Source: Photobacterium sanguinicancri (GTDB lineage: Bacteria > Pseudomonadota > Gammaproteobacteria > Enterobacterales > Vibrionaceae). Taken from it: a stretch of DNA of 64,000 nt. Location of the stretch: NCBI RefSeq assembly GCF_024346675.1, contig NZ_AP024851.1:1-64000 (forward strand). The letters run 5' to 3'. Shown here piece by piece: positions 27,365 through 38,500 of this stretch (position 1 is the first letter of the stretch; each line of letters starts with the position of its first letter). The position numbers and the translations under genes are program-made. The notes under the pieces are model-generated. The model had not been told where the DNA came from. It was given only the letters and a program-made list of their open reading frames with translations, and did no database searches.

Positions 27365-28855
27365 TTAGTTCAGCAGCTGTTCTAAGGTAAGAGGTGCTGC
27401 GGTGAGTCCCATTTGCTGAGCGGGCGTTTGCCCAGTTCTATCCTGACGGCACAAGTTATGCCACGCACGATATATATCGAGTAGAGGTAATAAACCCGCT
27501 GGTCGCAGCTTACGGCGCGGTTCATTGACCAGCTGTGCGAACTGATCATGGAAACGCTGTTGATATTGCAAAACGGCTCTGTCTGATGCGGTGTTTAACC
27601 AAAAACGTTCATTTTCTTTTTCACCGGCTAAGTGACAGATACCTTTACTAATATCGTTATTACGAGTAAATGCCCAACGATCTCGCCACCAACCCAGCAA
27701 CACGATATCAATACGATCAGCTTCCATATTAGGCTGCCATCCAGCATCTTGTTCCACATACACAGGATGAATGGTTTTGGCTTTAACGCGATCCAAAAAG
27801 ATTGAAACAACAGCTGAACGCATCAAAGGTTCTTGTGGCATAAAAATAGCGAGCTGTTGGTTGTATTCTAACTGGCTAGCTAGCTGCAGGTAATGCGCAT
27901 AAACCGTGTATTGTGGCCTGATTAAACACCCTTTTGTTGGGTAGTTAATACGGGCTTGATTACTCAACGGATCTTCTAATTGAGGACGTGATAATACTTC
28001 GCGGTATTTATTATCTACACGCGCCAAAATACCTTGAGATTGTGGGGTGACCTTCTCTGTCAGTAACGCCGATGGTGGTGCCATAAAACGTGTACCCACT
28101 TGGAAAGGGTCATGTTCGAGGTGCTTATTGTCTTGATCGATAGCTTGGTAATTTAAGTGTTGGCCAACGACATAACCTGATGTTGCTTCGCACGTTGAAA
28201 TCCACAATACCCCATTGTTACTTCTAGGTTGTAGCGAAGTAAGGTTAGAAGCAAGCGAGAGATCTTGTGCATGCTTAAAGAGGCGAGCATCAAACATGCC
28301 TAGCTGACGTCGGCAGCGGCTAGCTATATGAGAAAGCTGATCATAAAACGTCTTTGGGTTCATGCTGAGGCGACGACAAATATCGCGAATGGCATGGCCT
28401 GTAAATAACATAGCCAACAGTTTTTGTTGGACTAAATGCTTATTATTAAAACCAGACCAGCGATCCACAAAGGTACCTTGGCAGCATTTACAGCGATAAC
28501 GCTGGCGATCGCCACTATAGCCAAACGCATGATAAAGGTGGCGGTGCGTTAAAACGGCAAGACCTAAGTTTTTACATTCAGGGTTGCTACAAGCAGGTAA
28601 CCCACTACTTTGGGTGACTTTCAAACGTGTTAACTCATCTACCACATCTTTATTGCTAAGAACGGGAGGGAATGCACCACATTCTCGACACACTAATGTC
28701 GGACGCTCTGGGTTGGTTCGCTGAATTACATAATCATCAACGTTTTTAGAACCATAGTTGCAGCAGCCAACGGTTTTACAGTGGTTAAGCTGTAAATGTT
28801 CGACGGCCTCAGGTAATAAAGGCTGCACGGATTGAATGGGTTGTGATGTCATCAT
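27365..28855 (-). CDS. Zinc-ribbon protein resembling an IS1-type transposase
   Basis: A 496-residue protein with two N-terminal four-cysteine ribbons: CCNYG with CRECG (about residues 31-80), and CSNPEC with RCKCC ending in GTFV (about 89-130). The second ribbon is followed by GHAIRDICRRLSMNPKTFYDQL, a helix-turn-helix like those of IS1/IS1595 DNA-binding parts. The remaining 300 residues contain scattered Asp/Glu but no catalytic DDE spacing that I can assign, and no terminal inverted repeats flank the gene. It has its own terminator and normal coding style, which suggests a domesticated transposase or transcription factor. The function is unknown. Confidence 0.6.
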   Translation of the reverse strand: MMTSQPIQSVQPLLPEAVEHLQLNHCKTVGCCNYGSKNVDDYVIQRTNPERPTLVCRECGAFPPVLSNKDVVDELTRLKVTQSSGLPACSNPECKNLGLAVLTHRHLYHAFGYSGDRQRYRCKCCQGTFVDRWSGFNNKHLVQQKLLAMLFTGHAIRDICRRLSMNPKTFYDQLSHIASRCRRQLGMFDARLFKHAQDLSLASNLTSLQPRSNNGVLWISTCEATSGYVVGQHLNYQAIDQDNKHLEHDPFQVGTRFMAPPSALLTEKVTPQSQGILARVDNKYREVLSRPQLEDPLSNQARINYPTKGCLIRPQYTVYAHYLQLASQLEYNQQLAIFMPQEPLMRSAVVSIFLDRVKAKTIHPVYVEQDAGWQPNMEADRIDIVLLGWWRDRWAFTRNNDISKGICHLAGEKENERFWLNTASDRAVLQYQQRFHDQFAQLVNEPRRKLRPAGLLPLLDIYRAWHNLCRQDRTGQTPAQQMGLTAAPLTLEQLLN

Positions 28856-29292
28856 GTCAGCTTATTACCATCTAGATTCAAAGTATAGAATAACAGTGCG
28901 GAGTGAGTGTTACTGCTGAACGACCAAGGTTTTCAATATTGGCCGTAAGTGAATTTGGGGATATTAGCCGCCCAAAAAGAAGCAAAGGAGAAGGTTACCT
29001 GACAGAATCCGCATGCTGATTAATAAACAAAATCAGTGTTTGCTTACTCTATTCATCAAATTGTGTAAGACGCCACATTTTACAAATATTGAGCAGCAAC
29101 CTTGCTAATACCTCGTTTGCACAAGGTATGGCCTTAGCTTCCTTATGGGCACTAATAACAAACTGCACTGAAACGGTGCCAATGGCAGTTTGGTATTAGT
29201 TAACTGTTCTTGGTTTGGTGTTCTTTGTTCTTGGTAGTGAAGGGTAGCGATGTCTCGGGGAAAACACCGCCACCTAAATTGTTGTATCGTGC
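28856..29292. other. Intergenic region
   Basis: About 440 bp between the zinc-ribbon gene start and the deoD stop. It has direct repeats of GTTCTTGG near 29201-29240. No gene or clear terminator was seen. Confidence 0.5.
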
Positions 29293-30003
29293 TTAGATGC
29301 TGATTGCTGTTTCTAGTGCAACTTTCATCATGTCGTTAAACGACTTAAGACGATCATCAGAGCTTAGTTTCTCACCACGTTTGATGTGGTCAGATACTGT
29401 TAGAATAGTCAGCGCTTTAGCACCCAGTTCAGCAGCAACACCGTAGATACCAGCGGCTTCCATATCAACACCAAGAATGCCAAGCTTTTCCATTTTAGCG
29501 AATAGCTCAGTTTCAGGGGTGTAGAACAGATCAGCAGTAAATACGTTACCAACACGTACTGGTACTTTTTGCTCACGTGCATGATGAACGGCTGTTTCAA
29601 GAATGCCGTAATCCGCAATAGCAGCGAAATCGTGGTTGCTTAAACGAATGCGGTTTACTTTAGAATCTGTCGATGCACCCATAGCAACGATCACATCCAT
29701 CAGGTTAACGTCATCGTGTACGGCGCCACAGCTACCGATACGGATGATGTTTTTAACACCAAAGTCTTTGATCAGTTCGTGTGCGTAGATAGAGCAAGAC
29801 GGGATACCCATGCCGTGGCCCATCACAGAGATACGCTTACCTTTGTAAGTACCTGTGTAGCCAAACATATTGCGCACGTCACACACTTGCTTAACATCTT
29901 CTAAGAAAGTGTCAGCAATGAGTTTTGCACGTAGCGGATCCCCTGGCATTAGGACTGTTTCAGCGAAATCACCAAGTTCTGCATTAATATGTGGGGTAGC
30001 CAT
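29293..30003 (-). CDS. deoD: Purine nucleoside phosphorylase, DeoD type
   Basis: A 236-residue hexameric PNP that splits purine (deoxy)nucleosides with phosphate. The family pattern is complete: [23 protein letters not shown] at the start (split here by the usual GDPLRAK phosphate loop), [29 protein letters not shown] and the catalytic-aspartate segment TVSDHI. A GGAG site lies eight bases before ATG 30003. It is isolated from the rest of the deo operon. A broken xapX gene lies just upstream on the same strand and was probably once cotranscribed with it. Confidence 0.95.
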   Translation of the reverse strand: MATPHINAELGDFAETVLMPGDPLRAKLIADTFLEDVKQVCDVRNMFGYTGTYKGKRISVMGHGMGIPSCSIYAHELIKDFGVKNIIRIGSCGAVHDDVNLMDVIVAMGASTDSKVNRIRLSNHDFAAIADYGILETAVHHAREQKVPVRVGNVFTADLFYTPETELFAKMEKLGILGVDMEAAGIYGVAAELGAKALTILTVSDHIKRGEKLSSDDRLKSFNDMMKVALETAISI

Positions 30004-30044
30004 AGCTCACTCCTGGAATATTTGAATTGAATTAAAAGGCAAAA

Positions 30045-30214
30045 TTAAGAGAAGAAGCGTTCAACAATCGCTTGAGATGCCACACCGCTGAGGTAAATAT
30101 CGACAATTCCCATGATACCGGTCAGCACAGGTGGCGCCGGAAGAGGACGTTTAATTGCCGTAAAAATATGCCAACGATGAAACCTGCAAAGGTTGCAAGT
30201 AGAATCTCGTTGAT
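30045..30214 (-). pseudogene. Frameshifted XapX-family small membrane protein
   Basis: Read on the minus strand, two frames together give a XapX-like protein of about 56 residues: NEILLATFAGFIVGI in one frame, then KRPLPAPPVLTGIMGIV and SGVASQAIVERFFS in the next. The break falls at a T5 run (30162-30166); one extra T would restore the frame. The expected start codon position, seven bases after a GAGGG site, reads ATC instead of ATG. XapX proteins are tiny two-helix membrane proteins of unknown role, often near nucleoside genes. Either a genuine pseudogene or a homopolymer sequencing error; the lost ATG favours decay. Confidence 0.7.
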
Positions 30215-30822
30215 ATGTTTACCCTCGTTGCGTATCGCATCCAAAAAACAAATGTTGACGGTTTATTTAGCTCTAATGGCCTTTGTTTATTACCGTTCGA
30301 TATAGGGCTAGTTTAGAGTGCTAAGCACCAATGTCTCGCGATCACGATCACATTTTGCCTTACAGCGAAGCGAAAAACACCCATTGATTACCATTTGTGT
30401 TGAAATCGGGAGCGTAATCGTTTGCTAATTACTCGTTTATTAACCGCTACAGTAATGTTTGGAATAATTAATTTCTTAATAAGATTATGATTTATAAATG
30501 TAAATTTCCTTATGGGTATAATGTAATGTTCATGGTGTATTTTTTCATTTAAATGTGACTTTGTAATGGATTGCATGGGCGTTGTTGGGTTTAGATAGTC
30601 GCCCTGACGTTTTATTTCGTTATTAATCGCGCTTTTACTGCGGGCTATTGATCGCCTGTAGGGTTGAGTTTGATGCGCATACTAATAATGAAATTGCTTA
30701 TCTGTGATCCAGATTGTTCGAGAGATTGGCGCTGAGCCTGAATTGGGCTAATGATTTAAAGCAGGGGTAAGCGAAGTTAAATCGTCACATCCCATAATAG
30801 ACATCATTAAGGAGAGAGTGGC
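30215..30822. promoter_or_regulatory. Intergenic region with candidate CRP site
   Basis: About 600 bp, AT-rich in the middle, between divergent xapX/deoD and the barrel gene. At 30337-30352 CGCGA-TCACGA-TCACA matches the CRP consensus at 8 of 10 core positions, plausible for nucleoside catabolism upstream of xapX-deoD. No RNA gene or ORF was recognised. Confidence 0.35.
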
Positions 30823-31338
30823 ATGAAAAGGAATTACATTATTGGTTTATTGGCATTGTTGCCGTTTACCGCTTCTGCTGATCTATTAGGGGTATCTGTA
30901 GGTGCTAGCGCGGGGGCATCACGGATTACATACGATGGCAATAGTGACTATGGCTACGAGTATGGCATTAATGCCACTTATCATATTAATGATATTTTTA
31001 GTGTGAATGCAGGCTTTGTCCAAGGCAGTGCCGAAGTTGACTCTAATTTAGCCTCTGCCAAAAATGATATTGACTATACCTCTTTTCCTATCACGCTTCG
31101 TGGCGATTTACCGTTTGTAATTGGCTCTCTTTATGCGAAAGCGGGTACTAACTACTACAATGCAGACCGCGAAATCGCAGGTCAGAAAGATACAGAAAAA
31201 GGATGGGGATTTACAGGCGGAGCGGGGGTTGTTTTGTCCTTTATTCCTGTTGTCGATCTCACATTAGGTTATGAATATCGTGACATGGGCGGCATCAGTA
31301 ATAACGCCTTTATCTTATCGGTTGGCGTCGGTATTTAG
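30823..31338 (+). CDS. Outer-membrane beta-barrel protein
   Basis: A 171-residue exported protein. A Sec signal peptide ends at TASA, and the mature part alternates hydrophobic and polar residues in about eight strands. It contains aromatic girdle residues and barrel-like strands such as FPITLRGDLPFVIGSLYAKAG and LTLGYEYRDMGG. The last strand ends in FILSVGVGI rather than the classic terminal Phe. It resembles small OmpA/OmpX-like or porin-family barrels. The GGAGAG site before ATG 30823 is strong. The precise role is unknown. Confidence 0.75.
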   Translation: MKRNYIIGLLALLPFTASADLLGVSVGASAGASRITYDGNSDYGYEYGINATYHINDIFSVNAGFVQGSAEVDSNLASAKNDIDYTSFPITLRGDLPFVIGSLYAKAGTNYYNADREIAGQKDTEKGWGFTGGAGVVLSFIPVVDLTLGYEYRDMGGISNNAFILSVGVGI

Positions 31339-31536
31339 TGGTATGAATATAGGTTGTTCTGACATTAATCATAAAGAATGACTGCAATAACGGGTTCAGT
31401 TGTTATGTGAAATTGAACCCTATCTCCATTCCTTTCGTATTCTCTCTTGTTCATCTAATTTAATAATGCGATGTTCCTACTCAACCTTCATGAGAACGTT
31501 TCGATTAATTCGAGATACGATGCAAAAAGAGAGACG

Positions 31537-32877
31537 ATGAAAAATACTGATAAGACTTATGCCAAAGTACCTCGAAGCCGTTTGTCTCGAATGAGTAAAT
31601 TAGGTTCGTTAGCATCACGCGTAGCGGGCGGTATGGTTGCCGAAGGCGTGCGCCAATTAGCAAAAGGGCAAAAACCCAAAGCCAGTGATTTGCTATTAAC
31701 ACCGGCTAATGCAAAACGTGTCGCCGATCAATTAGCGCAATTACGCGGTGCAGCGATGAAAGTGGGGCAGTTATTGTCGATGGATGCAGGGGATTTACTG
31801 CTGCCAGAATTAACCGACTTACTTGCACGATTACGATCTGACGCTAAACCTATGCCCATTAGCCAGCTAAACCACGTGCTGGAGAGTGAATGGCAGCCCG
31901 ATTGGCAAAATACCTTCGAACAATTCACCTTTTATCCTATTGCAGCCGCATCTATCGGCCAAGTTCATTCAGCCCATACCAAAGATGGCCGTTACCTCGC
32001 CCTTAAAATTCAATACCCAGGGGTAAGAGAAAGCATTGAAAGTGATGTTGATAATGTCGCAACGTTATTGAGAGTATCAGGCTTGATCCCCAAAGAAGTC
32101 GATTATCAAGGCTTGTTAGAAGAGGCCAAAAAACAGTTACACGATGAAGCGGACTATCTATTAGAGGCGAAGCTATTACGCCAATATGCCAGCTTACTGG
32201 CGGACGATACCAACTTTTTGATCCCAGAGGTTTTTGATGATCTGACTACGCCCAATATTCTGGCGATGAGCTTTGTTGAAGGTGAAGCAATAGAAAACCT
32301 AGTTCATGCGCCACAGTCAGTGAGAAACCGTGTTATTGAGTTAGCATTTACGCTCTTGTTTAGGGAGATATTTGAGTTCCGATTAGTCCAAACTGATCCT
32401 AATTTTGCTAACTTTCAATATAACCACGACACCAAGCAATTAGTCCTACTAGATTTTGGTGCGACGCGGGCTTACCCTGTTTATATCAGCGAGGGCTATC
32501 AGCAATTGATAAACGGTGCGATTGAGAACAACCGCACCAAAATGGATGGCGCACTCGCAGGCATTGGTTTTTTTAGTCAACCTATTAATGACGCTCAGCG
32601 CCAAGCCGTTATCAACCTGTGTGAACAAGCATGCGAACCCTTGATGTTCAGCGGGGAATACGATTTTGGCTCAACCGACTTAGCGAAACGAATTAAAGAG
32701 GCTGGCACATCGCTGAGTATGGAGCAAGGGTATTGGCATACGCCTCCAGCGGATGCGATCTTCTTTCACCGTAAATTAGGTGGCTTGTATTTATTAGCAG
32801 CCAAGCTTAATGCGAAAGTCGATGTCAGCATATTGTTTGCACCGTATCGACAAGTCACTAAAGAAACACTGTCGTAG
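31537..32877 (+). CDS. ABC1/AarF (UbiB-like) kinase family protein
   Basis: A 446-residue member of the ABC1 atypical kinase family, whose best known member UbiB acts in ubiquinone synthesis. Family landmarks are the Ala/Lys motif region RGAAMKVGQLLSMD, the ASIGQVH loop, the lysine in ALKIQYPG, the EADYLLEA motif and the metal-binding LLDFGATR. The usual DPHPGN segment is changed to DPNFAN. The frame opens at 31471, but ATG 31537 follows a purine-rich site (AAGAGAGACG) and matches the usual family start. It is separate from any ubi operon, so a different lipid-related role is possible. Confidence 0.9.
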   Translation: MKNTDKTYAKVPRSRLSRMSKLGSLASRVAGGMVAEGVRQLAKGQKPKASDLLLTPANAKRVADQLAQLRGAAMKVGQLLSMDAGDLLLPELTDLLARLRSDAKPMPISQLNHVLESEWQPDWQNTFEQFTFYPIAAASIGQVHSAHTKDGRYLALKIQYPGVRESIESDVDNVATLLRVSGLIPKEVDYQGLLEEAKKQLHDEADYLLEAKLLRQYASLLADDTNFLIPEVFDDLTTPNILAMSFVEGEAIENLVHAPQSVRNRVIELAFTLLFREIFEFRLVQTDPNFANFQYNHDTKQLVLLDFGATRAYPVYISEGYQQLINGAIENNRTKMDGALAGIGFFSQPINDAQRQAVINLCEQACEPLMFSGEYDFGSTDLAKRIKEAGTSLSMEQGYWHTPPADAIFFHRKLGGLYLLAAKLNAKVDVSILFAPYRQVTKETLS

Positions 32878-32998
32878 TTGGCTGAGTAATCGGCTGAGTC
32901 AATCGGCTGCGCCAGTTGGTTATATTATGGCTATGCCAGTCGAGTTTGTTGGCAAATAAGCACAGTTCATTAAAGGTATGCGAAATACAAGGATGTTT

Positions 32999-33463
32999 AT
33001 GATAGAAGTGGTTCAGCGTGACGATTTATCTGCTGTGATTCATGTGATTGAACAAGCGATCCATCAGTCGCTTGCTGTTTCTAAAGATGAAGCCGATAGC
33101 TTAGTGGCAGGCTGTGTGGATGAAGGTCTAAAGAGCTTGTTAGACCCTAGCGGTTACATCTTTTTGTTATATCGCCAGCAACAACAGGTTGTTGGTGTTG
33201 TTTTACTTAAACCTGATAATGGTTTGAGTAGCCTATTTGTAGACCCCGCTTATCACCGAAAAGGTATAGCATCGGCATTATTACAGTCGGCGCTGACACT
33301 ACGTTTTAAAGATGATCCTACCGCGATTATTCGCTTAAATGCGTCAACCTATGCCGAGCCGTTTTATCGACATTACGGGTTTCAGCAAGATGGCGAAAAG
33401 AAAAATTTACCGGGAGGCTGTATTCCATTTTCCGCCCCGATACGTACGTTATTAATAAGATAA
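32999..33463 (+). CDS. GNAT family N-acetyltransferase
   Basis: A 154-residue GNAT enzyme transferring acetyl from acetyl-CoA. The acetyl-CoA loop appears as VDPAYHRKGIASALLQSAL, and the C-terminal YAEPFYRHYGFQQDGE is the usual final strand-helix region. The substrate is unknown. Three in-frame ATGs lie close together (32978, 32993, 32999); the last has the best spacing to an AAGG site. Confidence 0.85.
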   Translation: MIEVVQRDDLSAVIHVIEQAIHQSLAVSKDEADSLVAGCVDEGLKSLLDPSGYIFLLYRQQQQVVGVVLLKPDNGLSSLFVDPAYHRKGIASALLQSALTLRFKDDPTAIIRLNASTYAEPFYRHYGFQQDGEKKNLPGGCIPFSAPIRTLLIR

Positions 33464-33609
33464 AAGAGAAAGATCTATTTAAGATTTATTATGCTCTAGT
33501 ACTGATTATTCATTGTTATTTAATGAGTTCTATTTGAATTCTGCTAGTTTTAATGGGGACGAGATATAACAGAACAATAAATTAGGTTGTCATCTTTTAG
33601 GGAGAAAAG

Positions 33610-34026
33610 ATGTTTTTAGATTATTTTGCACTCGGATTATTGGTCTTTGTCGCATTGGTGTTGTTCTACGGTATTATTGTGATACACGATATCCCGTATG
33701 AAATATCCAAAGAACGGGATCACCCGCACCAAGATGCGATTCATTATGCTGGTTGGGTAAGCTTATTTACCTTACATGCGCTTTGGCCGTTCCTATGGAT
33801 TTGGGCAACTTTGTGGCGTAAAGACCGAGGCTGGGGTTTTCAAAAAATTCAGGCTGAGCAGAACGAGTTGCATCATCAAATCAATACCTTATCGGCTCAG
33901 GTAGAGCTATTGAGCCACAAAATTGCAACCCTTGAAGGCACACCAAAGCCTGTGTCAGGCTCGGTTCAGCCCGATCATACCCAAGGAAATCAGAGCCAGT
34001 CTGATCAAACAGGGGAGGAAAAGTAA
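33610..34026 (+). CDS. yiaW: DUF3302 inner-membrane protein (YiaW-like)
   Basis: A 138-residue membrane protein matching E. coli YiaW (DUF3302): MFLDYFALGLLVFVALVLF as the first helix, IHDIPYEISKERDHPHQDAI between helices, and SLFTLHALWPFLWIWATLW as the second. A coiled stretch (about residues 85-115) and a Gln/Ser-rich tail are longer than in E. coli. Its stop overlaps the next gene's ATG (TAATG). It probably works with the HlyD-type partner in small-molecule export or envelope function; the substrate is unknown. Confidence 0.88.
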   Translation: MFLDYFALGLLVFVALVLFYGIIVIHDIPYEISKERDHPHQDAIHYAGWVSLFTLHALWPFLWIWATLWRKDRGWGFQKIQAEQNELHHQINTLSAQVELLSHKIATLEGTPKPVSGSVQPDHTQGNQSQSDQTGEEK

Positions 34027-35156
34027 TGGATTTACTCTTAATCCTCACATACGCCGCATTGTGTGTGTTTCTTTTTAAAACCTTCAATATTCCATTGAAC
34101 AAATGGACGGTACCAACGGCTGTACTTGGTGGCGTTATCTTGATTGGTTCGTTAATTCTATTGATGAACTACAACCACCCTCATACTAGCCAAGGCACAC
34201 AGTTTTTCGTGAGTACACCGATTATTCCCGGTGTGCGTGGCCGTGTGACAGAAGTCCCTGTTGAAGCCAATGTGTTGCTTAAAAAAGGGGATGTCCTGTT
34301 TAAAATAGATCCTACGCCATACCAAGCTGAAGTTAACCGCTTAAGGGCGATGTTAGCAGAAACAGAGCAAGACGTGCTGGAACTGGAAGCAGGGTACAAA
34401 GCCAGCCAAGCTAGTGTTGCAAAAGCGAAAGCTGAACGTGATCGTACCTTGGCACAATTTAAACGTTATGAAAAAGGCTACAAACGCGGTGCATTCACAA
34501 AATCAGATGTTGATAACCGTCGTCAGTTTTATTTGAGTGCGGAAGCAAGCTTAGAAGCGGCTAATGCGGAAGAGCGACGTGCTAAATTGGCTTTTGAATC
34601 TGAAATTTTAGGTGAAAATACGACGACAGCACAAGTACAAGCCATGCTGCGTAAAGCGGAGTTTGATTTGGATGAAACCATTGTTTACGCGCCTACAGCA
34701 GGCTATGTTACTCAAGTAACCTTGCGCCCAGGCATGATGGCATTGCCAATGCCGTTACGAACAGTGATGACCTTTGTACACCAAGAAGAGCAGTTCTTTG
34801 TGGGGGCATTTAGGCAGAACTCGCTGTTGCGGTTAAAGTCAGGCTTTAAAGCTGACATGATTTTTCGCGCCATTCCGGGCAAAACATTTCAAGCTGAAGT
34901 AGTTGAAGTTTTGCCTGCCATTGGGGAAAGCCAAGTGCAAGCACAAGGAACCTTGTACAGCTCTGACATGCTGAGTCGCCAAGGTCGACCTTTAGTGAAA
35001 TTGAGGATGATTGATGACATTACGCACTATGCGTTACCGCAAGGAACCAATGTTGAAATCGCAGTTTACTCTGACAGTTTTGAGCATGTGTCGATTATGC
35101 GTAAAGTACTCATTCGTATGAAGAGTTGGCAGAACTTCTTGTACCTAGATCACTAA
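34026..35156 (+). CDS. yiaV: HlyD-family membrane fusion protein (YiaV/EmrA-like)
   Basis: A 376-residue membrane fusion protein. Two helices lie near the N-terminus (residues 3-18 and 27-45), followed by a lipoyl/barrel-sandwich half (VPVEANVLLKKGDVLFKIDPTPY), a long alpha-hairpin (about 90-195) and the second lipoyl half with TAGYVTQVTLRPGMMALPM. It matches YiaV, which pairs with YiaW and has no dedicated transporter or outer-membrane channel gene alongside. Translation is coupled to yiaW. A terminator follows at 35192. Confidence 0.9.
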   Translation: MDLLLILTYAALCVFLFKTFNIPLNKWTVPTAVLGGVILIGSLILLMNYNHPHTSQGTQFFVSTPIIPGVRGRVTEVPVEANVLLKKGDVLFKIDPTPYQAEVNRLRAMLAETEQDVLELEAGYKASQASVAKAKAERDRTLAQFKRYEKGYKRGAFTKSDVDNRRQFYLSAEASLEAANAEERRAKLAFESEILGENTTTAQVQAMLRKAEFDLDETIVYAPTAGYVTQVTLRPGMMALPMPLRTVMTFVHQEEQFFVGAFRQNSLLRLKSGFKADMIFRAIPGKTFQAEVVEVLPAIGESQVQAQGTLYSSDMLSRQGRPLVKLRMIDDITHYALPQGTNVEIAVYSDSFEHVSIMRKVLIRMKSWQNFLYLDH

Positions 35157-35191
35157 CGCAACATGCAGTGAAGTGTTTGTTGCTGAAAGAG

Positions 35192-35227
35192 AAAAGGCAG
35201 TGAAGATTATTCTTCACCGCCTTTTTT
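35192..35227 (+). terminator. Terminator of the yiaW-yiaV operon
   Basis: GGC-A-GTGAAG pairs with CTTCAC-C-GCC and is followed by six T residues; preceding A residues may extend the stem. Confidence 0.85.
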
Positions 35228-35545
35228 ATGTTTATGGCAAGGTGCTTTTAGGTGGCTTGCTGCAAAAAATTCAGTCAAGTCCAAGAGTTCCGCTTTCATG
35301 AATCGTCTTTTCAATGTTGATGTTGTTTTCCTGTAATTATTAACTTTATCTATGGCTATATCTGCTCCCTCTGATTATTTGCAACAAGTTCCCAGCCATT
35401 GCGAGCGGAATGTTCTTAAAATGAAAATATTACATTAATCAGTTGCTGTGATCTGTTAGTTGCGCCGAAACATTAATTGTTACTGATTTAAATACAGGTG
35501 CTTTATATATAGCGTGCTGTTGAGCTTCTCTACCGAGTCAGACAT
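35228..35545. other. Upstream region of the giant Rhs gene
   Basis: About 320 bp, AT-rich, presumed to hold the promoter of the Rhs gene. No strong ribosome site is visible before ATG 35546 (only a short GAG in ACCGAGTCAG). No other feature was seen. Confidence 0.5.
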
Positions 35546-38500
35546 ATGAGACCAATAGCCTTATTATTAACACTATTTTTATTTTTCAACATATCTGTTA
35601 GTTCAGCAAATACGCTTCGTGAAGCTGGAGGTTTCAGTGCCTTCATATTTGAAGACTTCACTGCACCAAGTGGTGACGCTGATGGCCCGCTATATGTGGG
35701 CAGAAATATGCAGATTAATGGTTATAGTATTGGTGATGGACTTCCTCCGGAAACAAGCGGCTATATTCTCTATGTTGGTGGAGACATCACTTTCCCTGTG
35801 GGTCGCCTTTACTATGGTGATGCGATAATTGGTGGAAGGTTGAATGGTATAGGGAAGTCTGTTTTTGATGGTTTGTCTGAAAGCCAAAAAATAATGAATG
35901 GTGATTTACCACTGGATCTTCCCGAACAGAAATTATATCTGAATGATCTCTCACGCCGACTCTCTGTTTTTCCTGCCAATGGTTCAACTAAGTTCGAATG
36001 GGGAGGTTTATATCTTCAAGGGGATGGAAACAGTAATTGGCAGGTTTTCGATCTTGATGCATCAGTGGTTAGTAAAGCGCATACTTTTTCCGTTTCCAAC
36101 ATTCCTGATGATGCTACTATCGTATTCAATATCAGTGGTACCGATGCCAGCCTAACCAATAAAAGTTTTGCAGACTTAATTCCTCATCGCAGTCGAACCA
36201 TTTTCAATTTTCCAGATGCCGTAAATATTCGTTTAGCTGGTGTAGCTATCGAAGGTACTGTATTAGCCCCATCAGCCCACCTTGATGCGCCTCATGGCGA
36301 TGCTTATGGTCCATTGATTGCCAAGTCTTTTGCTGGGGCAATGCACCTCGGCTTCAACACATTTGAAGGTGATCTGTCATTCATTAATCGTGCACCGGTT
36401 ATTGTTTCAATGGCTCCTAACTCAGTAAACGAACGTGAGACGTATGTGTATGAAGCAAAGGCTATTGATGAGGATAATGATCCTTTAGCGTGGAGCGTTC
36501 TTCGAGGCCCAGAAAATTTCAGTGTTATTGCTGATACAGGGGTTACTACTTGGCAGCCAAATAAGGAATTTGTTGATACGTTAAAAGGCGTAAATGGCTA
36601 CTGCTCTGTTCCTCAGGAGCCTACAAAATTGGTTCAGGGTGCGGCCGATATCTTGATTGCTATGGATGAATCGGGATCTATGGGAGGCGAGCAACAATGG
36701 TTGACCAGCATTATATCTACACTTGAATCACTCTTAATCGAAAGAGGTGTTGGCGCACAGCATGAGGAAAATTTTTATGGTGCAGTAGGCTTCGGACATC
36801 GTGGCTCTGGAGCAGCTCTGTTACGTATGCTAGCTACAGATGGTGACACATTCGTCAATGCAGAACGGTTTAATAAGATTACTAAGCAGTTTGTAGCTAG
36901 CGGTGGTTTTGAAGATGGTTGGTCGGCAGCTCAGTTATTGCTGAATGATTACCCTCTTCGTCCAAAAACTGCAAAAAATATCATATTGATCAGTGATGAA
37001 GATCGCGATAATGGCAATTCATCGATCACATATGAATCGATGAAAACTCAACTCATTGCCCAAAAAGCGGTACTTAATGTTGTTATCGACGGTGGATTCG
37101 TATGTGAAGACGGTCGCGCTGCACTTGGTATGGATGCTGATGGTAGCGGTTATGTTGCAGAGAATGACGGTAGCTTTAGCCTTTGTAACAATGCTAAACA
37201 TAGTGGTAGGGCCTTTGGCGCCACAAATGCTCATTATATTCAGCTAGCGCTTGAAACCGGCGGCGCAGCGTGGGACCTAAATTATTTGCGCCGTGGCGGA
37301 GTTTATGCCCAGGCTTTCAGTAAAGCCTTTGTTGAAATCAAAGTTCGTGAAATTATCAGTCAGTTGCCACCACTGCCTCAGTCTGATGTTATCGTTAAAC
37401 AAATTTCGCTACCTCATGATGCAGTAGAGTTAGAGCAACTCAATATCCCGGTAACGCTGTATAATCGTGGTCTATTAAATATTTCTTCAGAGGCGACACT
37501 CTCCTTATTTGAAATCCTGAACGATGGCACTAGAAGGGAGCTTGCAAGCCAAACACTGGCGTTAAATTTAGCAACTGATCAGGAACAGCTTATCAGCTTT
37601 AATGCCGTCAAGATGTCAGATAATGCGATTACGCTAGGGGCTAGCATTGGTCTTGCTGATGCAAAATCTGAATGTTTGGCTGACAACAATCAGACACTAC
37701 GCGCCCTTGTTACATTGCAGGTGGCAGATGATTGGGGTGGTGTGGACACACAGTTGTTTGAAATCGGGGTGAATAACATCAATGATCCACCATCGGTTGA
37801 AAATACTGAGGTTTTTCAAGATATAAATGCAGGTGGTCAGTTCTCCTTTACCCCAGAAGTTAATGATCCTGATCTTGGGGACCAATTGAAGTTTACGCTA
37901 AGAAGTTCCCCTGCTGGCGTGAAGATCGATGCCAGAACTGGCCAGGTATCATGGGATACAACCAATGTCGATCCAGGAGTGTATACCTATGATGTCGTGG
38001 CGACAGATCTGGCCGGTAATAGCGTTACAATTTCAGTTATCGTAACCGTAAACAAAGCGCCTAATTTTCCGCCGAAGATCACATCGCTACCTGAATACTT
38101 GAGCCAAGAAGGTAGTCAGTACCGTTACCTAGTTACTGCAACCGATCCTAATGAAGGCGATACACTCGTATATTCAACAAGCTCAGGAGCAATAAATGGG
38201 GCTTCTGGTGAATTACAATGGAAAAGTGCAGCCCCAGATATGGGGTGGCAAAGCCCAGAAATTTGTCGTCAGCCATTATCTGCTCCAAGTGAATTTAAGC
38301 CGACAATAAAATGGCATTGGAGTAAAAGTTCATCAATGGGCTCATATAATCAAGTATTGGCAGCCCCAATTGTTGTGCAGCTTAATGATGATAATGCTGA
38401 TGGTGAAATTAATACATTGGATTACCCTGATGTAGTTGTTCCTGCTTTCCAAAGTAGCCTGTATAACAGTCCTGGTATCATTCGTGTCTTAAGTGGTAAG

